Shown one piece after another: positions 1-8,667 of a stretch of 64,000 bases of DNA. The stretch spans positions 124,001-188,000 of the forward strand of contig NZ_CP051154.1 in assembly GCF_012317045.1 (NCBI RefSeq), written 5' to 3'. The translations under genes were made by a program, and so were the position numbers. The DNA comes from Leifsonia sp. PS1209. GTDB lineage: Bacteria > Actinomycetota > Actinomycetes > Actinomycetales > Microbacteriaceae. Numbering within the stretch: position 1 is the stretch's first letter; each line of letters opens with the position of its first letter. The notes beneath the pieces were generated by a model. It saw only the letters and a list, made by a program, of their open reading frames with translations, was not told the DNA's origin and ran no database searches.

Positions 1-402
1 GGTCTTCCGGGCGTTCCCGGTGTGGATGCCGGTGGTCGGCCGGGCGGGATTCCCGCCGACGCCGCCGCCCTCGGTGACGGTAGTGGGTTCGGCGCGTTCG
101 CTGCGGGACGCGGCGGCGCGCATCCACTGGTCGTGGCGTTCGCGAGCGCTGGCTCTGCGACGCTTCCTGACGGTGCGCCGGTCGACCCTGCCGACCCGTA
201 CGGGCCGACTCCTGCCGCGCCTCTCGCGCCGTCTTCGGGCAGCGGGGCGGGCGCATCCGGAGCAGGCGGTGCCGCACCGGGTGCGGCCATCCCCGAGAGC
301 TTCATCGCACCCGTGGCCGCCATCGGCGGTCCGCTGGGTGCCAACAGCGACGACCGTCTTCCGGCGTCGCCCGTCGCCGACCACGACATCAGCCCCGACT
401 GA
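1..402 (+). CDS. C-terminal part of an unknown Ala/Gly/Pro-rich protein
   Basis: The reading frame is open from the first base and stops at TGA 400-402, so this is the 3' end of a gene that begins before the window. About 133 residues are visible. They are rich in Ala, Gly, Pro and Ser, with long flexible stretches and no membrane segment or catalytic motif. Composition resembles linker or wall-spanning regions of secreted actinobacterial proteins, which would suit its position 84 bp before a surface-protein gene. I do not recognise the family, and an internal ATG at 22 is unlikely to be the true start. Confidence 0.55.
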   Translation, partial: GLPGVPGVDAGGRPGGIPADAAALGDGSGFGAFAAGRGGAHPLVVAFASAGSATLPDGAPVDPADPYGPTPAAPLAPSSGSGAGASGAGGAAPGAAIPESFIAPVAAIGGPLGANSDDRLPASPVADHDISPD

Positions 403-485
403 GTGGGTCGCCTCTGCCCTTCTGCGGCAGAACGCGACCAAAGTCTCCCGTGAGGGAGCACACCACTCAATCGAAAGGCAAGACC

Positions 486-2228
486 ATGAACAAGTACGTG
501 TCGAGGGGGCTGTGGTTCACCCTCTTCCTCGGCGGGTTGTCACTGGCGGGTGTCGGTGTCGCGAACGCGGCCGAGACCAGCGGATCTGACGGCACCGCCT
601 CCGGGACCCAGGCCGTCGTCGGCCTGACGGTCCCCGTCACGATCAGCGGAAACGGCATCAGCGTGCTCGGCGACTCGAGCAGCGCGGACGCGGCGACCGC
701 TGCACCCGCTGCCGCTCCGGCTGCCGCACCGGCCCCGTCGGCCACGGTCGACACATCCGGAGTGGGCGGCGTGCTCTCGGGCACGCAGGCACTCCTGGAC
801 GTGAACGTGCCGGTGACGGTCACCGGCAACGCGATCAGCGCGGTCGGGGACACGGCCAGCGCCGACTCGACGACCGCCGCTCCGGCAGCCGCCGCTCCCG
901 AGGCCGCAGCGCCGACCGGTGCGACGACCTCCGGCTCGGACGGCATCGCGTCCGGGGCGCAGGTGCCGGTGGATGCTGCTGTGCCGGTGACGGTCGGCGG
1001 GAACGCGATCAGCGTGCTCGGTGACTCGTCCAGCTCGGGGGCTGTCGCCGCTCCCGCAGCCGGTGCCGGTGCTGCCGGCTCCGAGCCGACCACGACGGGT
1101 GCCGACGGCATCGCTTCCGGTGCGCAGGTGCCGGTGGATGCCGCTGTGCCTGTGACGGTCGGCGGGAACGCGATCAGCGTGCTCGGCGACTCGTCCAGCT
1201 CGGGCGGAACCGCCGCAGCTCCTGCGGCGGGCACGAGCAGCGGTTCAGCGCCGACCACGACCGGTGCCGATGGCATCGCCTCAGGCATCCAGGCGCCGAT
1301 CGACGCCGCGCTGCCGGTGACCGCCGGTGGCAACGCGATCAGCGTGCTCGGTGACTCCACCACCTCCGGTTCGACGACGACCGCTCCTGTGGCCGGCTCG
1401 GGCAGCGGTTCAGCGCCGACCACCACGGGTTCTGACGGCATCGCCTCGGGCATCCAGGCGCCCATCGGCGCCGCTGTTCCTGTGACCGCCGGCGGCAACG
1501 CCGTCAGCGTGCTCGGTGACTCCACCAGCTCCGGCTCCACCGCGACCGCCCCGGCCGCTGGCAGCACCGGAGGCGGGGCGCCCAGCACCACGGGCGCGAA
1601 CGGCGCGCTCTCGGGCATCCAGCTCCCCATCGGCGCCGGGGTTCCGGTGACCGCGGGTGGCAACGCGATCAGCGTGGTCGGTGACAGCAGCTCCACGGGT
1701 GCAGCCACCACCGGCGGAAGCGGCGGGACCGGCTCGACCGGCGGCTCGACGACCACCGGAGACGGGGGACTGCTCGGCGGCATCCAGCTGCCGGTGGATC
1801 TCGGGATCCCGGTGACCCTCGGCGGCAACGCCATCAGCGTGATCGGCGACACCAGCACCACCGGCGCCACCACCACGCCGACCGGCCCGACCACCCCGAC
1901 CACCCCGACCGGACCGACCACGCCGACCGGGCCCACCGGCCCGACCGACCCCGGCACCCCGGTGACGCCCACCGGCCCGGGAACGCCCGGAACGACCCCG
2001 TCGACCGGTAACGGCAACGGGACCACCGTCGCCGCTGGCGTCGGCTCGGCGACGGCCCTGGCCGGGCCCGCATCGACCGCCGCCGGGATGCTCGCATCCA
2101 CCGGCTCCGACGTGTCGGGGCTGGGCGGGCTCGGTGCACTGGCCGCGCTGCTCGCGCTGGCCGGAGTCGTGCTGCTGTTCGCCCGCCGCAACCGCGAGGC
2201 TGCTGCGCACCACCACCGCATCCACTGA
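486..2228 (+). CDS. Chaplin-like repeat protein with LAxTG wall-anchor signal
   Basis: 580 residues if started at ATG 486, which follows a GAAAGGCA ribosome site; an upstream GTG at 450 would only add 12 residues before the signal peptide. Residues 1-29 are a signal peptide (hydrophobic core, ANA-AE cleavage). Eight copies of a hydrophobic unit follow at about 39, 98, 156, 211, 266, 321, 376 and 431. The shared pattern is SGxQxPxxxxVPVTxxGNAISVLGDSSS, which resembles the chaplin domain of Streptomyces aerial-hypha proteins but has Gly where many chaplins have Cys. A Pro/Thr/Gly-rich spacer (about 460-530) leads to LASTG at 536-540, a membrane helix (about 550-575) and an Arg-rich tail. LAxTG is the class E sortase signal. 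Likely a wall-anchored, self-assembling surface protein. Assignment to the chaplin family is by pattern only. Confidence 0.75.
   Translation: MNKYVSRGLWFTLFLGGLSLAGVGVANAAETSGSDGTASGTQAVVGLTVPVTISGNGISVLGDSSSADAATAAPAAAPAAAPAPSATVDTSGVGGVLSGTQALLDVNVPVTVTGNAISAVGDTASADSTTAAPAAAAPEAAAPTGATTSGSDGIASGAQVPVDAAVPVTVGGNAISVLGDSSSSGAVAAPAAGAGAAGSEPTTTGADGIASGAQVPVDAAVPVTVGGNAISVLGDSSSSGGTAAAPAAGTSSGSAPTTTGADGIASGIQAPIDAALPVTAGGNAISVLGDSTTSGSTTTAPVAGSGSGSAPTTTGSDGIASGIQAPIGAAVPVTAGGNAVSVLGDSTSSGSTATAPAAGSTGGGAPSTTGANGALSGIQLPIGAGVPVTAGGNAISVVGDSSSTGAATTGGSGGTGSTGGSTTTGDGGLLGGIQLPVDLGIPVTLGGNAISVIGDTSTTGATTTPTGPTTPTTPTGPTTPTGPTGPTDPGTPVTPTGPGTPGTTPSTGNGNGTTVAAGVGSATALAGPASTAAGMLASTGSDVSGLGGLGALAALLALAGVVLLFARRNREAAAHHHRIH
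951..1865 (+). repeat. 165-bp tandem coding repeats
   Basis: Repeat units 3 to 8 of the chaplin-like gene start exactly 55 codons apart (residues 156, 211, 266, 321, 376, 431), a 165-bp period. Units 3 and 4 are almost identical at the DNA level; later ones diverge at third positions and in the Ser/Thr/Gly linker. This pattern suggests expansion by unequal recombination or slippage, with copy number possibly variable between strains. Confidence 0.85.
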
Positions 2229-2282
2229 GGCTGCGGAGCACCACCGCCGCATCCCTGAGGCCGACGGGGTTCGGGAGGCCGC

Positions 2283-3275
2283 CTAGTCCGACAGGACGGG
2301 CTGCTTCTCGAACCTCTCGGCCCAGGATGCGGGCAGGTCGCTGCGGCCTGCCGCGCGGAACGCGAGGATGGCGGCGCCGGTCCGTCCGGCGTCGCCTCCC
2401 AGCTCGCTGCGCACCACGCGGGGGCGGGAGCGCCAGGCGAGCCCGGCGCTCATCCGCTCCGTGAGGGGCACCATCAGGGCGTCGCCGGCGCGGGAGAACC
2501 CGCCGCCGAGGACGATCACAGCAGGGTCGAGCAGGAGGGTCATGATGTTGAGGCCTTGAGCGAGCACGTCGACGGCTTCCGACCAGACGCGGTCGGCGGT
2601 CGGGTCCGTGCCCAGCCGTGCGACGATCTCGCGCGAGCTGAGGTCGTCGCCGCCTGCCGCCGCGTATCGGCGCGCCAGCCCGGCGCCGGACACGTACACC
2701 TCCAGGCAGCCGCGCTGACCGCAGGTGCACTCCTCGCCGCCGGGGATGACCGGGATGTGGCCGAACTCGCCTGCGGCGCCCGTCGCCCCGGTGACCGTTC
2801 CGCCGCGGGTGATCAACGCGGCGGCCACTCCCGTGCCGATGGGCACGAGGACGAAGTCGTCCGAGCCGCGCGCAGCACCGATCAGGCGCTCGGCGATCCC
2901 GGCGGCGCGCACGTCGTGGCCGAGGGCGACCGGGACGTCGAGTTCGGCGCGGAGGGTGTCGAGGAGGGGGACGTCCCGCCAGTCCAGGTTGGAGGCGTAG
3001 AGCACGACGCCGCGCTCCTCATCCACGATGCCGGGGGTGGCGACTCCGGCGCCGATCACCGTGCATCCGGCGTCGTCGGCCAGGGAGCGCAGGGCATGGA
3101 ACAGGGCGACCAGCGCGTCGACGACGTCGGTGGCGGGGGTGGGGATGGTCAGCTCGGCGATGGCGTCACCGTTCGCCGTGACGACGGCGCCCTTCATCGC
3201 GGTGCCGCCGAGGTCGACGGCGAGCACGGCCTCGACGGGGCCGCCCTCGACCTGCGCGGCAGTGGATGCGCTCAT
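2283..3275 (-). CDS. ROK-family sugar kinase
   Basis: 330 residues. ROK kinases phosphorylate hexoses or N-acyl-hexosamines with ATP. Near the N-terminus is the phosphate motif DLGGTAMKGAVV. The zinc/sugar signature GEFGHIPV followed by CTCGQRGCLE lies in the middle, as expected for NagK, NanK or glucokinase-type members. No N-terminal helix-turn-helix is present, so it is an enzyme and not a repressor. Its ATG overlaps the cutC stop (ATGA), so it is the last gene of a coupled series after the ABC importer, asparaginase and cutC. The substrate cannot be read from sequence; the context suggests a sugar released from a glyco-amino acid or an amino sugar. Confidence 0.85.
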   Translation of the reverse strand: MSASTAAQVEGGPVEAVLAVDLGGTAMKGAVVTANGDAIAELTIPTPATDVVDALVALFHALRSLADDAGCTVIGAGVATPGIVDEERGVVLYASNLDWRDVPLLDTLRAELDVPVALGHDVRAAGIAERLIGAARGSDDFVLVPIGTGVAAALITRGGTVTGATGAAGEFGHIPVIPGGEECTCGQRGCLEVYVSGAGLARRYAAAGGDDLSSREIVARLGTDPTADRVWSEAVDVLAQGLNIMTLLLDPAVIVLGGGFSRAGDALMVPLTERMSAGLAWRSRPRVVRSELGGDAGRTGAAILAFRAAGRSDLPASWAERFEKQPVLSD

Positions 3276-4024
3276 GCCGTCACCTGCTCCAGCTCGGCCA
3301 CCACGGCGGAGACCACGGCGGAGGACGTGACCATCCGGAATCCGGAGTCGTACACGGTCGCAGCACCACCGGCAGCCCGGGATGCGCTGGGCCTGGCCTC
3401 GCTCGCCCGCAGGTGCACCTCGGGGACGCCGGTGCGGCGGACCAGCTCGGCAACGTTGGCCGGGCGTACACCGCCGCCCGCGAGGATGGTCACGCGTCCG
3501 CGCGCGCGCACCACGAGTTCGGCCAGCTTCTCCGCGCCGTCGGCGGCGGTCGCCACCCCGCCGGAGGTGAGCACTCTGTCGACGCGGAGGCCGATCAGCT
3601 CGTCCAGCGAGGCCGGCAGGTCCGGGGTCTGGTCGAACGCCTTGTGGAAGGTGACGGGCGCGTCGCCGCAGGCCTCGCGCATCCTGGCCGTCGCCGCGAC
3701 GTCGATGGTGCCGTCCGGCCGGAGCGCGCCGATGACGAACCCGAGCGGAACACCGGACGGGTTGGGCAGACCGCGGATGGCGACGATGTCGTCGACCATC
3801 GCGGACACCTCGGCCTCGCTGAAGATGAAGTCGCCCCCGCGCTGCCGCACGAGCACGTTGATCCCCATGCTCGTCACCTGGCGCAGTGCGGCCGCGGCCG
3901 TGCCGAGCGACGGCGTGATGCCGCCCTCGCTCAGCGCGGAGCACAGCTCGATGCGGTCGGCTCCGCCGCGTTCGGCCGCCGCGACGCCGTCGAGGTCGTC
4001 GAGGCAGATCTCGACCAGGGTCAC
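3272..4024 (-). CDS. cutC: CutC-family TIM-barrel protein
   Basis: 250 residues from GTG 4024, which overlaps the asparaginase stop (GTGA). The N-terminus VEICLDDLDGVAAAERGGADRIELC and the later blocks GGITPS, FHKAFD, RVLTSGG and ILAGGGV are the conserved strands of the CutC barrel. The family was named for copper tolerance in E. coli, but its biochemical role is unsettled. Here it sits between an asparaginase and a sugar kinase, with no copper gene nearby, so a metabolic role is more plausible in this operon. That role is inference. Confidence 0.85.
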   Translation of the reverse strand: MTLVEICLDDLDGVAAAERGGADRIELCSALSEGGITPSLGTAAAALRQVTSMGINVLVRQRGGDFIFSEAEVSAMVDDIVAIRGLPNPSGVPLGFVIGALRPDGTIDVAATARMREACGDAPVTFHKAFDQTPDLPASLDELIGLRVDRVLTSGGVATAADGAEKLAELVVRARGRVTILAGGGVRPANVAELVRRTGVPEVHLRASEARPSASRAAGGAATVYDSGFRMVTSSAVVSAVVAELEQVTA

Positions 4025-5034
4025 GCGACGCGCTCCAGCGCTGCCGCGAGGTCGCTGCCGACGCCGATGGCGCCGACCGGCACTCCGCCGCCGAGCACCG
4101 GCAGCGCGGTGAGCGCGGTGGCGCCCGAGATGTCGGTGCCGAGCGCTTCGAGCACGCGCAGGGCGAGCAGGGTGGTGGCGCGCGGGCTGCCGTCGACGAT
4201 CTTCATCGAGACGGCCGTGCCGTCCGCGGCCGCGACGCCGATGACGCCCTCGGCTCCGCCCTTGGCGAGGGCGCCGGGCACCGTCTCCATCAGGGCCGAG
4301 TTCTGGTGGCCGGAGCCTCCGACGTAGAACGGGTGCTCGCGCATCGCGGCGGCGACCTGCGCGGCCGGGGTCCCCTCCTCGGCCTGCACGAGGGCGCGGA
4401 ACGACTGCGCGACGCCGCGCACGGTGGTGCCGAAAAGCGGGGCGCCGCATCCGTCGATCGCGTCGTGGGAGACCGGCACGCCGGTGAGCTCGGCCATCGT
4501 GGCCCGCACGTGCTGCTGCAGGGGATGCGCGGTGCCCAGGTAGTCGTGGGTCGACCAGCCGTTCACGGCGCAGGCCAGCAGCATCGCGGCGTGCTTGCCG
4601 GAGCAGTTCATCCGCACGCGGGCGCGCGGCTCGCCGGCGCGGACCAGGCGCTCGAACGTCGCCTCGTCCTCCGGGCGGTCGACGGGGCAGCCGAGAGCGG
4701 AGTCGTCGAGTCCTGCGCGGTCGAGGATCGCGCGCACCACCCGCACGTGCTCGTCCTCGCCGGTGTGGCTGCCGGCTGCGATGGCCAGCTCAGGACCGGA
4801 CAGCGGGGCGCCCGCGGTGAGGCAGGCGAGCGCCTGCAGCGGCTTGACCGTCGAGCGGGGCAGGATCGCCGCATCCGGGGTGCCGAGTTCGAGAACCGTC
4901 GCGCCGGACGGGTCGACGGCGACCAGGCTGCCGAAGTGGCGGCTCTCGATCAGGCCGGAGCGGGTGACGGTCGCCAGCTCGGCGAGCGAACCGACGGTGG
5001 GGGCGGTGTGGACGGCGGTGGGTGACTCAGACAT
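4021..5034 (-). CDS. L-asparaginase, Rhizobium etli type II (AnsA-like) family
   Basis: 337 residues, cytoplasmic. It matches the asparaginase family unrelated to E. coli AnsB. RSTVKPLQ carries the Ser-x-x-Lys catalytic pair. NCSGKHAAM and DGCGAP carry the Cys/Lys/Cys positions reported as metal ligands in the R. etli enzyme, and HPFYVGGSG lies near the end. Predicted reaction: asparagine (or a modified asparagine) to aspartate plus ammonia. Its ATG lies 8 nt inside the end of the upstream permease gene, so it is translationally coupled to the importer. That supports import followed by hydrolysis of an amide amino acid. Confidence 0.85.
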   Translation of the reverse strand: MSESPTAVHTAPTVGSLAELATVTRSGLIESRHFGSLVAVDPSGATVLELGTPDAAILPRSTVKPLQALACLTAGAPLSGPELAIAAGSHTGEDEHVRVVRAILDRAGLDDSALGCPVDRPEDEATFERLVRAGEPRARVRMNCSGKHAAMLLACAVNGWSTHDYLGTAHPLQQHVRATMAELTGVPVSHDAIDGCGAPLFGTTVRGVAQSFRALVQAEEGTPAAQVAAAMREHPFYVGGSGHQNSALMETVPGALAKGGAEGVIGVAAADGTAVSMKIVDGSPRATTLLALRVLEALGTDISGATALTALPVLGGGVPVGAIGVGSDLAAALERVA

Positions 5035-5956
5035 TCGCGGCTTTCGTATCGATTGCGGGCAGGCCGGGCAGCGCCGGCTGTGTCGAAGGGCGTCGGCGTG
5101 AGCCGCGTTGCAGACGCGACGCCAGAGCGGAGAGGCTGCCGTTGACCACCAGGTAGATGAACGTCACGGCGATGTAGGTCGGGATGAGGAGGTGCAGGAA
5201 GGAGGCGAGCACCTGCCCACGGTAGAGCAGCTCCGTGAACGCCACGATGTAGCCGAGCGACGTGTCCTTGAGGAGGCTGACCAGCTGGGTGATCAGCGAC
5301 GGCGCCACGTTGCGGAACGCCTGGGGGAGGACCACGAAGCGCATGGCCTGCGCCCCGCGCATCCCGAGGCTGAGCGCTGCCTCGCGCTGGCCGCGGGGAA
5401 GGCTGCCGACGCCGGCGCGGACGATCTCGGCGAAGACGGCCGAGTTGGCGATGGTGAGCGGCACGACGAGCTTCCACAGGGTGGGCAGGTTGATGCCGAT
5501 CTGGGGCAGGCCGAACAGCATCAGGTAGATCATCAGCAGCACCGGGATGGTGCGCGCGATCTCGATGTACGCGGAGCAGAGCCAGCGCAGCCAGCGCTGG
5601 TGGCTCATCCGGCCGAGACCGAGCAGCACGCCGAGCGCCCCGCCGAGCACGGCGACGATGGCCGCGGCCTGGAGCGTCCCGAGGAGGCCGACGAGCAGGT
5701 ACTGCCAGATCGCCCAGTCGGTGAACGGCTGCCAGCGCGCCGGATCGAGCTGACCGTGCGCCGCGAACTGCCAGAGGCCGGCGCCGATGATCAGCGCGAA
5801 GACCACACTGCTGACGATCGAGCCGATCAGGATGTTCCTGCGGCCGCGGGGGCCGGGCTGGTCGTAGATGAAGGAGGCGGCGTACGTGCGCTTCTTCGCG
5901 CGCTTCGCCTTCGCCGGACGCGCGGCCGGACGGTCGGGGATGAGCTGAGCGGTCAT
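5027..5956 (-). CDS. Polar amino-acid ABC transporter permease
   Basis: 309 residues with a basic N-terminal cytoplasmic extension (Lys/Arg-rich, residues 12-25) and about five membrane helices. The HisM/GlnP motif is seen at ALSLGMRGAQAMRFVVLPQAFR, the EAA loop that contacts the ATPase. Its start overlaps the previous permease stop (ATGA). With the genes upstream it forms the order ATPase, binding protein, permease, permease, the same as gluABCD of Corynebacterium. Confidence 0.9.
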   Translation of the reverse strand: MTAQLIPDRPAARPAKAKRAKKRTYAASFIYDQPGPRGRRNILIGSIVSSVVFALIIGAGLWQFAAHGQLDPARWQPFTDWAIWQYLLVGLLGTLQAAAIVAVLGGALGVLLGLGRMSHQRWLRWLCSAYIEIARTIPVLLMIYLMLFGLPQIGINLPTLWKLVVPLTIANSAVFAEIVRAGVGSLPRGQREAALSLGMRGAQAMRFVVLPQAFRNVAPSLITQLVSLLKDTSLGYIVAFTELLYRGQVLASFLHLLIPTYIAVTFIYLVVNGSLSALASRLQRGSRRRPSTQPALPGLPAIDTKAANV

Positions 5957-6597
5957 CGGACGATCGCCACCTTTCGTTCGACCCAGCCGGCCGCGAGGCC
6001 GATCGCCAGGGCGATGGCCATGTAGATGATGCCTGCGCCGGAGAAGATCAGGATGGGCTGCGCGGCGATGAGGTTGATCTTGTTGACCTCGGCGGTCAGC
6101 TCGACGACGCCGACGGCCGCCGCGAGCGCCGTGTTCATCGCGAGGGCGATCATCACGTTGCCGATGGGCTGCACGACGGCGCGGAGCGCCTGGGGGATGA
6201 CGACGAACCGCAGCGACTGGCTCAGCGTGAAGCCGAGGGCTCTGGACGCTTCGACCTGGCCGACCGAGACGGTGTTGACGCCCGAGCGCACGGCTTCGGC
6301 GACGTACGCGGCCTCATAGACGGTGAGCACGATGATCGCCGTCGGCGTCAGGGGGAGGAGGAGGCCCGCATCCGGCAGCGCGAACACGGCGAGCAGCAGC
6401 AGGGCGAGCAGCGGGACGTTGATGAAGAACTGCACGTACAGGAACGCAGCGGCGCGCAGGATCGGGATGGGGCTGACCCGCGCGACGGTCACGAGGACGC
6501 CGAGCACGATCGAGCAGACACCGGCGATGAGCGCCATCATCAGCGTCGTGCCGAGCGCTTGGACGATCGCTCCGAGGTTGTCGATCAGGGGATTCAT
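5953..6597 (-). CDS. Polar amino-acid ABC transporter permease
   Basis: 214 residues with about five membrane helices. The EAA loop reads EASRALGFTLSQSLRFVVIPQALR. It pairs with the following permease to form the heterodimeric channel of a glutamate/glutamine/aspartate-type importer. It is separated from the binding-protein gene by 120 bp holding strong stem-loops, which may let the binding protein be made in excess. Confidence 0.9.
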   Translation of the reverse strand: MNPLIDNLGAIVQALGTTLMMALIAGVCSIVLGVLVTVARVSPIPILRAAAFLYVQFFINVPLLALLLLAVFALPDAGLLLPLTPTAIIVLTVYEAAYVAEAVRSGVNTVSVGQVEASRALGFTLSQSLRFVVIPQALRAVVQPIGNVMIALAMNTALAAAVGVVELTAEVNKINLIAAQPILIFSGAGIIYMAIALAIGLAAGWVERKVAIVR

Positions 6598-6631
6598 TGC
6601 TCACTCACTGCGCAGGAGAGGGGAGGGTGGG

Positions 6632-6714
6632 TCGGGATGCGCGCGGGCGTGTGTGGTCGCACCGCGCGCATCCCGAGCTGAGGGAGTCCCCGAGCCGGGG
6701 GAACCCGGGGGCTC
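6632..6714 (-). other. Intercistronic stem-loops between binding-protein and permease genes
   Basis: A perfect 15-bp stem pairs 6632-6646 (TCGGGATGCGCGCGG) with 6662-6676 around a 15-nt loop. A second hairpin pairs GAGTCCCCG at 6684-6692 with CGGGGGCTC at 6706-6714, with one G-U pair. No T-tract follows. In transcription order they come straight after the binding-protein stop. They are well placed to act as partial terminators or as 3' stabilisers of the upstream mRNA. Confidence 0.7.
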
Positions 6715-6717
6715 CGG

Positions 6718-7665
6718 TCAGGAGCCGGGGACGGAACCGATCTCCGGCGGGGTCGGGATGGCCGAGTCGGTCACGGTGCCGAGCGTGGTCTTCCACGCCT
6801 TGCCCCACTGGCCGCCCTTCTGGATGGTCTTCAGCCAGTCGTTGATGAACGACTTGAAGTCCGAGTCGCCGTGCTGCAGGCCGATGCCGTACGGCTCCTT
6901 CGTGAAGGGCTCGCCGACGACCTTGATCTGCTTCTCGCTGGCCGCGTCGCTCGCGAGGAGCGTGTAGTCCTGCACGTACGCCTCTCCTCGGCCCTGGATG
7001 AGCGCCTGGACGGCGGCGGGGTCGGTGGCGAACGCGGTCACCTTGGCCTTCGGGGCGACCTTGGGCACCTCGGTGACGGCGGGGGTGTTCGCGCCGACGA
7101 TGACGTTCTTGCCGTCGATGTCCTTGACGGACTTGATCGAGGTGTTGTCGCTCTTCACGGCGACGGCCAGGCCGGACTCGAAGTACGGTCCGGCGAAGTC
7201 GATCTGCGTCGCGCGCTCCTCGGTGATCGTGTACGTGTTGAAGACCACGTCGACGGTGCCGTTCTGCAGCATCGCCTCACGCGTCTCGGACGCCGGTGGG
7301 ACGATCTCGACGTTCGGCTTGCCCAGGATGTACGTGGCGAGCAGCTTGGCCAGGTCGGCGTCGAAGCCGGTCACCTGGTCGGGGTTCGTCGGGTCCTGCT
7401 GCGAGAGCAGCGGGGCGTCGAGCGCCTCTGCGACGATCAGCTTGCCGCGCTTCTTGATCTTCTCCATCGTGGATCCGGGGAGGATGAGGTCGGCCTTCGC
7501 GACGGGGGCGTCGGCGAAGGGCGAGTCTGCGCTGGACGAGCTGCTGCTCGAGCTGCTGCCGGGGAGGCTGGTGGTGCCGGATGAGCAGCCGGTGACGGCG
7601 AGCGTCACAGCGGCCAGCAGGACTCCGGCGGCCGTTGCCTTCCTGCGGGTAATGCTGCGGATCAT
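6718..7665 (-). CDS. Amino-acid-binding lipoprotein of ABC importer
   Basis: 315 residues from ATG 7665, which has GAAAGGA nine bases upstream; an ATG six codons earlier lacks that spacing. A lipoprotein signal ends in AVTGC with the lipidated Cys at 27, followed by a Ser-rich linker. The body is a family 3 solute-binding protein with VTGFDADLAKLLA and FAGPYFESGLAVAV, typical of glutamate/aspartate/glutamine binders. It is anchored outside the membrane and delivers substrate to the two permeases encoded downstream. Confidence 0.9.
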   Translation of the reverse strand: MIRSITRRKATAAGVLLAAVTLAVTGCSSGTTSLPGSSSSSSSSSADSPFADAPVAKADLILPGSTMEKIKKRGKLIVAEALDAPLLSQQDPTNPDQVTGFDADLAKLLATYILGKPNVEIVPPASETREAMLQNGTVDVVFNTYTITEERATQIDFAGPYFESGLAVAVKSDNTSIKSVKDIDGKNVIVGANTPAVTEVPKVAPKAKVTAFATDPAAVQALIQGRGEAYVQDYTLLASDAASEKQIKVVGEPFTKEPYGIGLQHGDSDFKSFINDWLKTIQKGGQWGKAWKTTLGTVTDSAIPTPPEIGSVPGS

Positions 7666-7734
7666 GTGGTGCGTCCTTTCCAATGGGTTCGATCGGGATG
7701 CGATCGGGTGGTGCAGGGCGAAGCCTTCCGTTCG

Positions 7735-8490
7735 CTAGTGCGAGAGGACGGAAGCGAGGAACGACTTGGCGCGCTCGGAGCGCGGCGAGTCGAAGAATTC
7801 GGCGGGTGCGGCTTGCTCGACGATCTGCCCGCGGTCCATGAAGACGACGCGGTCGGCTGCGCGGCGGGCGAAGCCCATCTCGTGGGTGACGACGATCATC
7901 GTCATGCCCTCCTTGGCGAGCGAGGCCATCACATCCAGGACCTCGCCGACCATCTCGGGGTCGAGGGCGCTGGTCGGCTCGTCGAAGAGCATGACCTTGG
8001 GGTGCATGGCGAGCGCCCGGGCGATGGCGGCGCGCTGCTGCTGGCCGCCGGAGAGCTGGGCGGGGTGGCTGTGCGCCTTGTCTGCGATGCCGACGCGGTC
8101 GAGGAGGACCATCGCCTCCTTCTCCGCCTCCGCCTTCTTCGTGCCGCGCACCTTGATCGGGGCGAGGGTCACGTTGTCCAGGATGGTGCGGTGGGCGAAC
8201 AGGTTGAACGACTGGAAGACCATGCCGACATCGGCGCGGAGGCGGGCGAGCCCCGCACCCTCGACGGGGAGCAGTTCGCCGTCGACGCGGATCTCGCCGG
8301 AGTCGATGGTCTCGAGGCGGTTGATCGAGCGGCACAGGGTGGACTTGCCGGAGCCGGAGGGACCGACGACCACGACGACTTCGCGCTTCTGCACGTCGAG
8401 GTCGATGTTCTGCAGCACGTGCAGCTCGCCGAAGTGCTTGTCGACGGCACGCAGGCTCACCATGAGCTGCTGTTCGGGTGCTGCTGTCAT
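7735..8490 (-). CDS. Amino-acid ABC transporter ATPase (GlnQ/GluA-like)
   Basis: 251 residues from ATG 8490, preceded by GAGGAA; a GTG/ATG seven codons earlier has no ribosome site. Walker [10 protein letters not shown] is at 43-51. The signature [16 protein letters not shown], Walker [13 protein letters not shown] and the switch His in THEMGF are intact. It is the first gene of the importer-asparaginase-CutC-ROK kinase operon. The promoter region is shared with a divergent ROK-type regulator. Confidence 0.92.
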   Translation of the reverse strand: MTAAPEQQLMVSLRAVDKHFGELHVLQNIDLDVQKREVVVVVGPSGSGKSTLCRSINRLETIDSGEIRVDGELLPVEGAGLARLRADVGMVFQSFNLFAHRTILDNVTLAPIKVRGTKKAEAEKEAMVLLDRVGIADKAHSHPAQLSGGQQQRAAIARALAMHPKVMLFDEPTSALDPEMVGEVLDVMASLAKEGMTMIVVTHEMGFARRAADRVVFMDRGQIVEQAAPAEFFDSPRSERAKSFLASVLSH

Positions 8491-8553
8491 GCGGGTTCCT
8501 CGCGTCGTCATTGATGGGGCCTGGTCGAGTGGCCTGGCGGTCGGGTTGCGGAA

Positions 8554-8598
8554 AGCGTACTAAGTAATCCTGCTTTTACGCAATATTGGAATTACTTA
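8554..8598. promoter_or_regulatory. Divergent promoter region with TAAGTAAT inverted repeat
   Basis: This is a rare AT-rich patch. TAAGTAAT at 8561-8568 is matched exactly by ATTACTTA at 8591-8598, arms 30 bp apart centre to centre. For the importer operon (minus strand), TTGCGT (complement of 8578-8583) and TACGCT (complement of 8554-8559) are 18 bp apart, so one arm falls between -35 and -10. The regulator encoded from 8668 is the obvious ligand. The promoter call is weaker than the repeat. Confidence 0.6.
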
Positions 8599-8667
8599 AT
8601 CCAAATTCGGAGAAAGTCGGTACAGTATCCTCAACTCACACGTCTTCAGAGGAGAACGATCGGCGCC

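Noticed and set aside
467..2221. A 584-codon minus-strand frame opposite the chaplin-like gene
   Set aside because: It mirrors the repeats of the plus-strand gene, which alone has a signal peptide, ribosome site and sorting signal.
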